Shown here: piece by piece, positions 55,888-64,000 of the stretch
Layout: every line of letters starts with the position of its first letter
Numbering within the stretch: the stretch's first letter is position 1
Origin: Glycomyces sp. YM15
Lineage (GTDB): Bacteria > Actinomycetota > Actinomycetes > Mycobacteriales > Micromonosporaceae
Length of the DNA stretch: 64,000 nucleotides
NCBI RefSeq assembly: GCF_016918015.1
Contig: NZ_JAERMK010000004.1
Coordinates: 1 to 64,000, forward strand
Reading direction: 5' to 3'
Notes under the pieces: model-generated
What the model saw: only the letters and a program-made list of their open reading frames with translations
What the model was told of the DNA's origin: nothing
The model's database searches: none
Program-made: the position numbers and the translations under genes

Positions 55888-57039
55888 ATGCCGGAAAATG
55901 ATTCCGCCACGCATTCCCGTATTGATGTACCGCATTTGTCCGACGCCACTCTGCGCGATTCCGCGCATATGGCGGGCGTCGAATTCAGTCCCGCCGATGC
56001 GACCTCGATCGCCGAGTTGCTGGTGAGGACCGGCATCGAGCTGGTCGAGGTCGGCATGGTGTCCGGGCCGGGTTCGAAGGACGCCCACTTGATCGAGGCC
56101 GTCCACGCGGCGGTCGGCTCCGAGCGCGCCATGACCCTGGTGGTCGTCCGCGACCGGCAGCAGGTCAAGCAGGCTCTCGACGAGGCCGCCGCCCTCGGCG
56201 TCCACCACGTCATGTACTCCATCCCCACCTCGGAGGAGCACGCGGCCATCAAACTCGGCTCGCCGAGCCCGAAGTTCCTCCAGACCCTGGCGAAGGCCGC
56301 GATCGGCGAGGCGAAGGACCGCGGCTTCCACGTCACCTTCAGCGGCGAGGACGGGGCTCGCACCCCGACCGAGCGGCTCGTCCCCTACGTCGCCGCGGGC
56401 TTCGCGGCCGGCGCGGACCGGTTCCGCCTGGCCGAGACCGTCGCCTACCTGACGCCCTGGCAGATGGAGGCCAAGATCGCCGAGCTCACCGCGATCGACG
56501 GCTCCGAGATCGAGATCCATTCGCACAACATGCTGGGCATGGCCGTGGCGAACTCGCTCGCGGCCGTCCGGGCCGGGGCCCGGTGGGTCTCGGCCACCGT
56601 GGGCGGCATCGGCGAGCGCGGCGGCAACGCCCCCCTGGCCGAACTGCTCATGGCGCTGCGGATCGTCCACGGCGACGAGCGCTTCGACCTGCGCCACCTC
56701 ACCCGGCTCGCGCAGATCGCTCTGCGGGGCTCCGGCCTCGGGGACGCGTTCCAGTCCGGTCCGACCGCCCCGCACGCGTTCGCGTACGAACTGCCCGGCC
56801 AGCTCCAGAACCCGGCGGCATACGAAACGCTGCCGGCCGAGCTGGTCGGCAACGAGCGCCGACTCCGCGTCCGCACCCGCCTCACCACCGCCCTGGTCCG
56901 CTGGGCGCTCGACGAACTGGCCGATTCGGTCGACGTCGCGGACTTCACCGCCTGGCTCGCCGAGCGCCAGGCGGCGCAGGGCGGGCCGGTCCTCGACCGC
57001 GACGCGATCCGCAAGGCCGCCGTCGACTTCCCCGGCTGA
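55888..57039 (+). CDS. Homocitrate/2-isopropylmalate synthase-like (DRE-TIM) enzyme
   Basis: 383 residues. A TIM-barrel aldolase of the HMGL/LeuA/NifV family: the metal and catalytic motif appears as HLSDATLRDSAHMAGVEF (the usual DxTLRDGxQ with changes after the Arg-Asp), the metal His pair as IEIHSHNMLGMAVANSLAA and the conserved loop as GGIGERGGNAPLAEL. It should condense an acyl-CoA, such as acetyl-CoA, with a 2-oxoacid. GGAGGG (55877-55882) lies 5 nt before the ATG. As first gene of the LysW operon it probably makes the 2-oxoacid precursor, as homocitrate synthase does for alpha-aminoadipate, but the altered active-site motif leaves the substrate open. Confidence 0.88.
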   Translation: MPENDSATHSRIDVPHLSDATLRDSAHMAGVEFSPADATSIAELLVRTGIELVEVGMVSGPGSKDAHLIEAVHAAVGSERAMTLVVVRDRQQVKQALDEAAALGVHHVMYSIPTSEEHAAIKLGSPSPKFLQTLAKAAIGEAKDRGFHVTFSGEDGARTPTERLVPYVAAGFAAGADRFRLAETVAYLTPWQMEAKIAELTAIDGSEIEIHSHNMLGMAVANSLAAVRAGARWVSATVGGIGERGGNAPLAELLMALRIVHGDERFDLRHLTRLAQIALRGSGLGDAFQSGPTAPHAFAYELPGQLQNPAAYETLPAELVGNERRLRVRTRLTTALVRWALDELADSVDVADFTAWLAERQAAQGGPVLDRDAIRKAAVDFPG

Positions 57040-57078
57040 ACCCGCCGAACCATCCATCAACACCACTTTGGAGTGACC

Positions 57079-57264
57079 ATGACCGCTGCCACCCTGACGG
57101 GCACCTGCCCCGAGTGCGAGACCGACCTGACCGTCCCCCCGATGGGCGAGGGCGAGACCCTGTCCTGCCCCGAATGCATGCTGACCCTCCGGGTCGAGGC
57201 CGTCGAGGACGGCCGCATGCACCTGCGCATGGTCGAAGTCGCGCTCCGCGACTGGGGCCAGTGA
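57079..57264 (+). CDS. lysW: LysW-type amino-group carrier protein with Gln terminus
   Basis: 61 residues. A zinc-finger-like N-terminal half with two CPEC pairs (TCPECE at about 9-14 and SCPECM at about 29-34) and a short acidic C-terminal half, as in LysW. In known LysW proteins the chain ends in EDWGE and the last Glu side chain is amide-linked to the substrate amino group. Here the codons clearly read Arg-Asp-Trp-Gly-Gln-stop. GGAG lies 5 nt before the ATG at 57079. It is followed by LysX, LysY and LysZ homologues, so the carrier role is well supported although the attachment residue is not. Confidence 0.9.
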   Translation: MTAATLTGTCPECETDLTVPPMGEGETLSCPECMLTLRVEAVEDGRMHLRMVEVALRDWGQ

Positions 57265-57284
57265 GCGGCGTGAGGGGACCTGCC

Positions 57285-58136
57285 GTGAACCTCCGCGTCG
57301 CCGTCGTGGCCGACCGCGTCAGTTGGGAAGAACGCCAACTGATCGCGGCCGCCCCCGACGCGAACCTCGAACTGACCTGGGTCAACGACGAGTCACTGTG
57401 TCTGGGGGCCGAGGGCGCGCCCGCGCTCGCCGCCTACGACGCCGTACTCGTCCGCAGCCGCAGCTACACCCGCGGGGGCCTCATCGCCACCGCTGCCGAA
57501 GCCGCGGGCGTCCGCGTCTGCAACGCCGCCAAAGCCATCCGCGCCTGCGAGAACAAACTCGAACTGCGCACCGAGATGCACCGGGCCGGCATCCCCGCCG
57601 CCGACCACCGGCTCGTCCTGTCCCGCCGCGACTTCGAACTCGCCCTCGGCCAGATCCCACCGCCGTTCGTGCTCAAACCGATTTACGGCGGCATGGGCAA
57701 ACGCGTCACCCTCGTCCGCACCGCCGACACCGCCCAGTCCGTCTACGACTACGTCGAAGACCTCGGGCACGGCTTCGAGCAGGCCATGCTCGTGGAGCCG
57801 TTCCTCGACGGCGGCACCTCGATCCGGTGCTTCGTCGTCGGCCGCGAGATCGTCGCCGCCGCCGAGTTCGCCAGCGCGGGCGGGGACTGGCGCAGCAACG
57901 CCGCGCTGGGCAACCAGACGCGGGCGCTGCCGCGCGACCCCGCGCTCGCGAAGATCGTCGACGACGTGGTCGACGTGCTCGGCCCCGGCGTCTACGGCAT
58001 CGACCTGTTCCGCTCGGGCGGCGACCTCATCGTCAACGAGGTCAACCACGCGCCCGCGTTCAGGGCGGTGGCCGAGTCGACCGGTGTGGACGTGCCGCGG
58101 GCGATCGTCAACCACCTGCGGGAGGAGCTGTCATGA
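57285..58136 (+). CDS. lysX: LysX-like ATP-grasp ligase
   Basis: 283 residues, the size of LysX (about 280), the RimK-family enzyme that attaches the amino acid's alpha-amino group to the carrier's terminal residue. ATP-grasp features: ACENKLELRTEMHRAGIP, PPFVLKPIYGGMGKRVTLV and YGIDLFRSGGDLIVNEVNHAPAF with the metal-binding Asp/Glu/Asn. The start is taken as GTG at 57285 (GAGGGGA 6 nt upstream); in-frame GTGs at 57270 and 57261 are possible, the last overlapping the lysW stop. It overlaps lysY by 4 bp. Confidence 0.92.
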   Translation: MNLRVAVVADRVSWEERQLIAAAPDANLELTWVNDESLCLGAEGAPALAAYDAVLVRSRSYTRGGLIATAAEAAGVRVCNAAKAIRACENKLELRTEMHRAGIPAADHRLVLSRRDFELALGQIPPPFVLKPIYGGMGKRVTLVRTADTAQSVYDYVEDLGHGFEQAMLVEPFLDGGTSIRCFVVGREIVAAAEFASAGGDWRSNAALGNQTRALPRDPALAKIVDDVVDVLGPGVYGIDLFRSGGDLIVNEVNHAPAFRAVAESTGVDVPRAIVNHLREELS

Positions 58137-59191
58137 TCCGCGTGGGCATCGCGGGCGCCTCCGGCCTCGCGGGCGGCGAGCTGATCAGGCTCGTCACCCA
58201 GCACCCCGACCTGGAGCTGACGTTCCTGGGCGGGGCCTCGAACGCCGGAAAGCGGCCCTCCGAACTGCATCCGGGCCTGCGCATCGACCTCGACGGACTG
58301 GTCCTGGAGCCGGTCACGCCCGAGGTGGCCGACCGGGTCGACGTCATGTTCCTCGCGACTCCGGCACCGGTGTCGGCGGTGCTGGCGGCCGACCTGGCCG
58401 ACACGGTGCCTTCGGTCATCGACCTCAGCGGGGCCTTCCGCATCCGCCGTCCCGAGCTGCACGACCGGTGGTATCCGGACGTGCATCGCGGCACGGAGCT
58501 CACCGACCGGTTCGTGTACGGCGTGCCGGAGCTGGTGGGCGATGCGATGCAGGGCGCTTCGCTCATCTCGCTGCCCGGCTGCTTCGCCACGGCGATGACG
58601 CTGGGACTCGCGCCGCTCGTCATGGGGCTCGGCCTCGAACTCGATCGCGTTGTGGTGGACGGCAAGAGCGGGTCCAGCGGCGGCGGTCTGAACCTGCGGG
58701 TGCCCGATCTGCACCCGTTCCGCAGCGGCGCGATCGCGCCGTACGCGCCGGCCGGGCACCGACACGCGGCCGAGGTGGGCGACTTCTTCGAGCGGGCCAA
58801 GCCGGGCGTGCTCGGACGGATCGCCATGTCGGCGTACGGCGTCGGGCACGTGCGCGGGCTCCTGGTGAGCGCGTACGCGTTCACCGAGGCGGAGGTGACC
58901 GAGCGGGAGCTGCAGCGGGCCTACCTGCGGTTCTACAAGGGACGACGGTTCGTGCGGGTGCGGCGGCATCGCGAGACGCTGCTGCCGATGCCGGACCCGC
59001 AGGCCGTGCTCGGCTCGAACTACTGCGACGTCACGGTGGTCCACGACGAGGAGGGCGGGCGGATCGTCGTCCTGGCCGCGCTCGACAACCTCGTCAAAGG
59101 CGCTGCGGGCCAAGCGGTGCAGGCACTGAACCACCGGTTCGGCCTGCCGGAGGAGACCGGGCTGACCATGCACCCGGTGATGCCGGCATGA
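58133..59191 (+). CDS. lysY: LysY/ArgC-like N-acyl-aminoacyl-phosphate reductase
   Basis: 352 residues. The N-terminal NADP-binding motif is GIAGASGLAGGELIRLVTQHP and the catalytic cysteine is Cys150 in LISLPGCFATAMTLGLAPL. PAGHRHAAEVGDF and SAYGVGHVRGLLVSAYAF complete the ArgC pattern. In the LysW pathway it reduces the carrier-bound acyl phosphate made by LysZ to the semialdehyde. Genes lysX, lysY and lysZ overlap in series by 4 bp, which argues for stoichiometric expression. Confidence 0.93.
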   Translation: MIRVGIAGASGLAGGELIRLVTQHPDLELTFLGGASNAGKRPSELHPGLRIDLDGLVLEPVTPEVADRVDVMFLATPAPVSAVLAADLADTVPSVIDLSGAFRIRRPELHDRWYPDVHRGTELTDRFVYGVPELVGDAMQGASLISLPGCFATAMTLGLAPLVMGLGLELDRVVVDGKSGSSGGGLNLRVPDLHPFRSGAIAPYAPAGHRHAAEVGDFFERAKPGVLGRIAMSAYGVGHVRGLLVSAYAFTEAEVTERELQRAYLRFYKGRRFVRVRRHRETLLPMPDPQAVLGSNYCDVTVVHDEEGGRIVVLAALDNLVKGAAGQAVQALNHRFGLPEETGLTMHPVMPA

Positions 59192-59985
59192 GCGGGGCGG
59201 AGGCGACGGCGCTGGTCGTCAAAGTGGGCGGGTCCTGCTTGGAGGAGCTGCCGGACGCGTGGTGGGACGACCTGGCCGAGCACGGGCGCCGGCGGCCGCT
59301 GGTGCTGGTGCACGGCTGGTCGAAGCCGCTGCGGCGGTTCCACGCCCGCCACCGGGACCCGGCCGCGGTGCTGCGCGACCGCTACGGGAACCAGAGCCGC
59401 TGGACCACACCGGAGGTCATCGAGGACGTCAAGGCGGTGAGCCGCGGTATCGGGGACGGGATCTGCGACCGCTTGCGCGAGCGGGGCATCGCCGCGGACC
59501 GGATCCTCGGCAGCGACGGGCTGCTCCACGCCGGACCGGGCGAGCGCTGGTGGTGGCGCGAGAAGCAGCTCGTGGAGATGGCGAACCTGGTCGGTCCGGT
59601 AACCGGGGCCGACCCGACCCTCCTGAAGGACCTGCGACCCGGCATGGCGCGGCTGGTGACCCCGTTGGCCCGCAACAACGTCGGGCAGGAGGTGAACACG
59701 GACGCCGACCGGGCGGCCGCGGCCGCCGCCGCGGCGCTCGGCGCGGCCGAACTGGTGCTCGTCACCGACGTGGCCCACCTGCTCATCGACGGGCAACCGG
59801 TCGTCCAGATCGCCGCGCGGGCGGCGGCCTCGTTCCGCGACGCCGGCGCCACCGGCGGCATGCGCAAGAAGCTCAGAGCGGCCGGTGAGGCGCTGGAGGG
59901 CGGGGTGGGCCGGGTCGTCATCGGCACCGGCTCCGTCACCGACCTGCTCGCCGGGCGCACCGGCACCGTCATCAACCCTGATTGA
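59188..59985 (+). CDS. lysZ: LysZ/ArgB-like amino-acid kinase
   Basis: 265 residues of the amino-acid kinase family. The N-terminal VVKVGGSCLEEL holds the phosphate-binding Lys and glycine turn, LVLVHGWSKPLRRF replaces the common VHGGG, and LVLVTDVAHLLIDGQ and GATGGMRKKLRAAGEAL form the ATP site. It phosphorylates the distal carboxylate of the carrier-bound amino acid. The departures from ArgB (VHGWSKP) fit LysZ-type enzymes, which must accommodate a protein-bound substrate. Confidence 0.92.
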   Translation: MSGAEATALVVKVGGSCLEELPDAWWDDLAEHGRRRPLVLVHGWSKPLRRFHARHRDPAAVLRDRYGNQSRWTTPEVIEDVKAVSRGIGDGICDRLRERGIAADRILGSDGLLHAGPGERWWWREKQLVEMANLVGPVTGADPTLLKDLRPGMARLVTPLARNNVGQEVNTDADRAAAAAAAALGAAELVLVTDVAHLLIDGQPVVQIAARAAASFRDAGATGGMRKKLRAAGEALEGGVGRVVIGTGSVTDLLAGRTGTVINPD

Positions 59986-59995
59986 GGAGGATCCC

Positions 59996-60556
59996 ATGGG
60001 GCGACCCCGCGTGCTCGTCGTGAACAACGGCACCCTGTCCCTACCACAGCTCCGCGCCCGCTTCGAGACGCTGGGCGCCGAGGCCCATGCGGTCCCGGTG
60101 GCCGACGTACCATCCACAGTGAGCGGTCGATATGAGGCGATCGTGCTGAGCGGCACCAAGGTGCGAGCCTACGACACCGAGTTCTACCGGCCGCTCACCG
60201 ACCTGGTGATGGGCGCCGACGTGCCGGTCCTCGGCATCTGCGGCGGCATGCAGCTCATCGCCGCCGCGGCCGGTGGCCGTCTGGCCGAGGGCCCGCAGCG
60301 CGTGGGCGGCCACAAGGCCCACGTCGACAAGGACGAACCGCTGTTCGCCCACGTCGAGTCCACTGTGACCGTGTTCCACCGTCACACGCTCTACCTCCAG
60401 GAAGCGCCGGAGGGCTTCCGGACCATCGGGCGCTCCGACCAGGCGCCCGTGGAGTTCCTCTCCTCCGACGACGGCCGGATCCTCGGCTCCCAGGCGCACC
60501 TGGAGTTCCGCCCCGACGGCCTGGAGATCCTCCGCGGCTTCGCCGACCGCTTCTGA
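59996..60556 (+). CDS. Stand-alone class I glutamine amidotransferase
   Basis: 186 residues. A GuaA/TrpG-like glutaminase domain: Cys82 nucleophile in LGICGGMQLI, His168 and Glu170 in GSQAHLEF. RPRVLVVNNGTLSLPQLRARFE starts the fold. A GAGGAGG ribosome site precedes the ATG at 59996, 10 bp after lysZ. It would release ammonia from glutamine for a partner, perhaps the ATP-using ligase or reductive amination chemistry in the operon. It carries no synthetase domain of its own. Confidence 0.88.
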   Translation: MGRPRVLVVNNGTLSLPQLRARFETLGAEAHAVPVADVPSTVSGRYEAIVLSGTKVRAYDTEFYRPLTDLVMGADVPVLGICGGMQLIAAAAGGRLAEGPQRVGGHKAHVDKDEPLFAHVESTVTVFHRHTLYLQEAPEGFRTIGRSDQAPVEFLSSDDGRILGSQAHLEFRPDGLEILRGFADRF

Positions 60557-60580
60557 CCGCCCCAAACGAAAGGCAGCACC

Positions 60581-61690
60581 ATGATCCACGACAGCAAGCC
60601 CGCGCTCACCGCGCACCTCAACGGCTCCGGCGGCGACATCGAAGGCTGGGTGGTCGTCGACTCGCTGGTCGACGGCCTGGCGATGGGCGGCACCCGCATG
60701 ACCGCCGACGTCACCGAGGCCGAGGTCGCAGGCCTGGCGCGCGACATGACCCACAAGTTCGCGCTCGCCGGCCTGCGCATCGGCGGCGCGAAGGCCGGCA
60801 TCGTCGCGAGCGGCGGCGACCGGGAGCAGGTCTTCCGCACTTTCGGGCGCACCGTAAAGCCTCTGTTGCACGGCGGCGTCCACCTCGGCATCGACATGGG
60901 CGTCACCCCGGCCGACCGGGCCGTCTTCTTCGAGGAGGCCGGCTACGACCCGCGGTACCGCCTCGGTGCGGCCGACATGCCGATGGACTGGCGCACCTAC
61001 TACGAACCGCTCATCGACGCCACCGGCCACGGGGTCGGCACGGCCGTCGTCGCGGCCTTGGAGGCCGGCGGACGGTCCGGTCCTGCCCGCGTCGTCGTGC
61101 AGGGCTTCGGCGCGGTCGGCCGCGCCGTCGCCCGGTTCCTCGACGCGCGCGGGCACGTCGTCACCGGCATCGCCGACATCGACGGGACGCTCAGCGCGCC
61201 GAAGATCCCCGTGGACGACGTCGTCGCCGCCACCGACGAGTTCGGGCGCATCGACCGCTCGCGCCTGCCCGCGCACGTCAAGCGCATGGAGGGCCCGGAG
61301 GCCTGGCTCGACGTCGACGCCGACGTGCTGGTCCTCGCCGCGCAGCCGTACGCGCTCAACGCCGAGAACGCGCACCGGCTGCGGGTCCCACTGGTGGTCG
61401 AGGGCGCGAACCTCGCCTCCAGCGGCGAGGCCAAGGAGAAGGCCGCCGCCGCGGGCGTGGCCCTGGTGCCGGGGGTCATCGCGAACATCGGCGGCGCCGC
61501 CTCGGCGGCGCTCGCGGTCACGCGGGTCGTGCCGTTCGAACTGCCCGCCGCCCAGCGGAAGGCGTGGGTCTTCGACTGGGTGGCGAACAAGGTGCGGATC
61601 AACACGCAGTCGCTGCTGGCGATCGCGGCCGCCCAGCCGGCCGACGCCCTGTCGGAACTGCTCGACGTGCGGCTGAAGGAACTGCGATGA
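60581..61690 (+). CDS. Glu/Leu/Phe/Val dehydrogenase-family protein
   Basis: 369 residues. The catalytic lysine region reads MTHKFALAGLRIGGAKAGI (Lys59 and Lys71; the usual GGAKGGI has Ala for one Gly), and the NAD-binding Rossmann motif is ARVVVQGFGAVGRAVARFLDARG. VVEGANLASSGEAKEKAAAAGVALVPGVIANIGGAA is the family's C-terminal substrate loop. It should interconvert an amino acid and its 2-oxoacid using ammonia, so it could use the ammonia from the neighbouring amidotransferase. It begins 24 bp after that gene and overlaps the ligase start by 4 bp. Confidence 0.9.
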   Translation: MIHDSKPALTAHLNGSGGDIEGWVVVDSLVDGLAMGGTRMTADVTEAEVAGLARDMTHKFALAGLRIGGAKAGIVASGGDREQVFRTFGRTVKPLLHGGVHLGIDMGVTPADRAVFFEEAGYDPRYRLGAADMPMDWRTYYEPLIDATGHGVGTAVVAALEAGGRSGPARVVVQGFGAVGRAVARFLDARGHVVTGIADIDGTLSAPKIPVDDVVAATDEFGRIDRSRLPAHVKRMEGPEAWLDVDADVLVLAAQPYALNAENAHRLRVPLVVEGANLASSGEAKEKAAAAGVALVPGVIANIGGAASAALAVTRVVPFELPAAQRKAWVFDWVANKVRINTQSLLAIAAAQPADALSELLDVRLKELR

Positions 61691-63306
61691 CCGTCGCGAC
61701 ACCTATGTCCATTGAGGACACTTCTGTGCAGTACCGGCGGCGCGGGTGGTGGCGTGAGACCACGTTCCTCGACGACCTGCGCCGCCAGGCGATCGAGCGG
61801 CCCCGCAAGACCGCGATCGCCGGTCGTCGCCTCGACGGGGCCCGCACCGACCTCCTCGACTACGCAGATCTGGAACGGCTGGCCGACCGCTTCGCGGACG
61901 GGCTCATCGAACTGGGGGTGCGCCCCGGGGACGTGGTCGCCGCGCAATTGCCGAACCGCTGGGAGGCGGTCCCGCTCATGTTCGCCTGCATGGCGGTCGG
62001 CGCGATCCTCTGCCCGATCGCACCCGAATGCGAGGGCGAGGACCTGCGCCACCGCCTGGCCCTCACCGAGGCGCGGCTGTGCGTCACCGTCGCCGCATGG
62101 CGCGGGCGACCGCTCGCGGCTCAGATGTGCGCACTGCGGGACGAGCTGCCGCTGGAGCGGATCGTCGTCATCGACGGCCCGCTCCCGCAGGGCGGCATCG
62201 ACTTCCACCGCCATTTCACTGGAAGGACCGGGGCGCGCACCGACCGGGACGCGACCGCGCTCGGCCCCGACGATCCGTTCGTGGTCCTGTTCACCTCCGG
62301 CACCACGGGCCTGCCGAAAGGGGTCGTGCACAGCCAGAACACGGTCTATGCGGGCATACGTGGCTACGCGGACGCGCTCATGCTCGACGACGGCCTGGTC
62401 GCGGCCGTGACGAACCCGCTCGTCCACTACTCCGGGTTCGCCCAGGGGATTCTCACCGGCGTCATGCTCGGCGGCACCGTCCTCTTCCAGGACGGCGCGG
62501 ACCCCGCCGGGATGCTCGGCCTGATCGAACGCCACCGCGCGACGCTCCTCTACGGCCCGCCGCCGACCCACACGGCCATCGCCGCCGCGCAGCGCTCCAC
62601 CCCGCACGACACGACCTCGCTGCGCCACAGCGTGGTCGGGGCGTCGCCCGTGGTACCCGAGCTCGAAGCGGAGCTGCGCACCACCTTCGGCACCCGCACC
62701 GCCTCGCTGTGGGGCATGTCCGAGTTCGGGCCGATCACCGTCAGCCGGCCCTGCTACGACCCCGACTGGGCCGCGCACAGCCACGGGCGGCCCATCGACG
62801 CCATGGAGCTGCGCATCGACGGCGACGCCGCGACCGGCCGGCTGCGGGTGCGCGGCGCGTCGAGGGCCTTGGGCTACTTCGGGAACCAGGACGCCTTCGA
62901 CGCCCAGATCGACGGCGACGGCTGGTTCGACACCGGCGACGTGGCGCGAGTGGACGGTCGCGGCGGCATCCGCATCCTCGGCCGCGCCGGCGACGCGATC
63001 GTGCGCGACGGCGAGGTCGCCCCGGTGGCCGAACTGGAAGCGCTCGCCGCCCGGCACCCGCACGTGGCCGAGGCCGCGCTCGTCGGCGCGCCCGGCACCG
63101 CGTCGATCCTGCTCGCCGCCGTGCCGCGGGACGGAGTCGCGCCTGAGCTGGCATCGGTTCGCGCCCACCTGACCGAACGCGGCGCCGACCCGCGGTTCCT
63201 CCCCGACCGTCTGGAAGTCCTTGCGGCCCTGCCCAAAACGCTCACCGGCAAGGTCCGCAAGACCGCGCTCCGCAAGTGCTACCTCACCCTCCAGGAGACG
63301 CCGTGA
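61687..63306 (+). CDS. AMP-forming acyl/aminoacyl ligase
   Basis: 539 residues of the ANL (acyl-CoA synthetase/NRPS adenylation) superfamily. The A3 phosphate loop is LFTSGTTGLPKGVVHS, A5 appears as SLWGMSEFGPI, A7 as GWFDTGDVARVD, and the catalytic A10 lysine as KTLTGKVRKTALR. It activates a carboxylate as its adenylate, then transfers it to CoA, a carrier or an amine. No carrier domain is fused. Within the operon it could activate the finished amino acid or an acyl partner for coupling. Confidence 0.92.
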   Translation: MTVATPMSIEDTSVQYRRRGWWRETTFLDDLRRQAIERPRKTAIAGRRLDGARTDLLDYADLERLADRFADGLIELGVRPGDVVAAQLPNRWEAVPLMFACMAVGAILCPIAPECEGEDLRHRLALTEARLCVTVAAWRGRPLAAQMCALRDELPLERIVVIDGPLPQGGIDFHRHFTGRTGARTDRDATALGPDDPFVVLFTSGTTGLPKGVVHSQNTVYAGIRGYADALMLDDGLVAAVTNPLVHYSGFAQGILTGVMLGGTVLFQDGADPAGMLGLIERHRATLLYGPPPTHTAIAAAQRSTPHDTTSLRHSVVGASPVVPELEAELRTTFGTRTASLWGMSEFGPITVSRPCYDPDWAAHSHGRPIDAMELRIDGDAATGRLRVRGASRALGYFGNQDAFDAQIDGDGWFDTGDVARVDGRGGIRILGRAGDAIVRDGEVAPVAELEALAARHPHVAEAALVGAPGTASILLAAVPRDGVAPELASVRAHLTERGADPRFLPDRLEVLAALPKTLTGKVRKTALRKCYLTLQETP

Positions 63307-64000
63307 CCGCGCCCGTCGCGATGTCCGCGACCCTCGCCGCCGATGAGGCCCTGGAACGGCGGCGGCGAGGGGGCGAGCGGGTCCTGTCCCTCGCCAGCGG
63401 CGAGATCGGCCTGCCGGTGCCGCCGCTCCTCGAAACGGCACTCGCCGCGGCCGTCGGGCGCACCGCCTACGGCCCCGTCGCAGGCGACCCCGCGCTGAGA
63501 GACGCCGCGGCGGGCTACTGGCACCGCCGCGGCGTCCCGGCCGACCCCGACCTCGTCGTGTGCGGTCCCGGCAGCAAGCCACTGCTGTTCGCCGCCATGC
63601 TCGCGATCGGCGGCGACGTGGTCGTGCCGGTGCCCAGCTGGGTCAGCTACGTGCAGCAGGCGAGGCTCGCCGGGGCCGAAGCCGTCGGCGTGCCGATCAT
63701 CCCGGGCCAGGGCGGCGTGCCCGACCCGGAGCGGCTGGCCGAGGCGGTGGCCCGCGCGCGGGCCTCGGGCCGGGACCCCCGGTCGGTAGTGGTCACCGTG
63801 CCGGACAACCCGACCGGAACCGTCGCGACGCCCGCGACGATGCGCCGCCTCACCGAAGCGGCCCGGGACCTCGACCTGGTCGTCATCGCCGACGAGATCT
63901 ACCGCGACCTCGTCTTCGACCCGGCCCTCCGGCCGCCCTCCCCCGCCGATTCCGCCCCCGAGCGGACCATCGTCACCACCGGCCTCACCAAGCACCTCGC
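63303..64000 (+). CDS. Class I/II PLP-dependent aminotransferase, cut by the window end
   Basis: The first 232 residues are visible; translation starts at GTG 63303 (overlapping the ligase stop). Fold type I signs: LSLASGEIGLPVPP at the substrate end, GPVAGDPALRDAAAGYWHRRG, cofactor-site VCGPGSKPLL, VTVPDNPTGT and VVIADEIYRDLVFD; the probable PLP lysine is in TTGLTKHLA just before the window stops. It would add the amino group to the carrier-bound semialdehyde (the LysJ role) or make an amino-acid precursor. Its usual length is about 390-400 residues, so roughly 40 per cent is missing. Confidence 0.9.
   Translation, partial: MTAPVAMSATLAADEALERRRRGGERVLSLASGEIGLPVPPLLETALAAAVGRTAYGPVAGDPALRDAAAGYWHRRGVPADPDLVVCGPGSKPLLFAAMLAIGGDVVVPVPSWVSYVQQARLAGAEAVGVPIIPGQGGVPDPERLAEAVARARASGRDPRSVVVTVPDNPTGTVATPATMRRLTEAARDLDLVVIADEIYRDLVFDPALRPPSPADSAPERTIVTTGLTKHL

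Overview
The window is high-GC DNA with GTG/TTG starts, many 4-bp ATGA/GTGA gene overlaps, several leaderless-looking starts, sugar ABC importers without a local ATPase, and a LysW-type carrier-protein cluster. It suggests a soil or plant-litter actinomycete. A Glycomyces-like genus is only a guess. No tRNA, rRNA, CRISPR array, transposase or prophage gene was seen.

Region 1 (1-7.4 kb): the tail of a ricin-lectin (CBM13) protein; a three-gene Gfo/Idh/MocA-cupin-Gfo operon divergent from a LacI regulator, with a 9-9-9 inverted repeat between them; a secreted coiled-coil NlpC/P60 hydrolase; and an unknown exported protein.

Region 2 (7.4-27.7 kb): plant hemicellulose and cellulose degradation. 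It holds a secreted CBM2-GH5-X2-CBM46 endoglucanase, two paralogous AraC regulators, a GH39-GH2 operon, a secreted GH12-CBM13 enzyme, a GH31 alpha-xylosidase with a CUT1 ABC importer, a LacI regulator, and a large secreted GH39-like, CBM-rich, AbfB-ended enzyme. Together with the GH95 alpha-fucosidase at 51-53 kb, these cover nearly every linkage of fucosylated xyloglucan. A palindrome, GCGAACCGGTTCGC, marks the promoters of the importer, the LacI gene and the large enzyme, lies ahead of one araC gene, and also occurs inside the lacI gene.

Region 3 (27.8-45.2 kb): a coiled-coil protein, a YceI protein, and then a two-armed locus. One arm is LysR-GntR(HutC)-TSUP exporter. The other is a YeiH-type exporter followed by an 11-gene, mostly overlapping operon: GntR, AprA-like flavoprotein, HEAT-repeat protein, AprB-like 2[4Fe-4S] protein, a SsuA-like binding protein with a NosL-like tail, permease, ATPase, ferredoxin, KorA, KorB and Mrp. 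I read this as an undescribed sulfur- or sulfonate-linked redox system coupled to 2-oxoacid:ferredoxin chemistry. A DUF302 protein follows.

Region 4 (45.5-53 kb): a 1515-residue secreted polysaccharide-lyase-like enzyme with CBM32 and CBM5/12 modules, an 82-residue secreted (probably truncated) protein, and the cytoplasmic GH95. The last two have the same operator (CGTGAAGGTTCACG) laid over the -10 box.

Region 5 (53.2-64 kb): two acyl-CoA dehydrogenase-like genes divergent from a nine-gene operon: homocitrate/isopropylmalate-synthase-like protein, LysW, LysX, LysY, LysZ, class I amidotransferase, Glu/Leu dehydrogenase, AMP-forming ligase and a class I/II aminotransferase cut by the window end. 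This is an amino-group-carrier-protein biosynthetic cluster. Its carrier ends in Asp-Trp-Gly-Gln instead of the canonical ...WGE, so the usual acceptor glutamate is missing.
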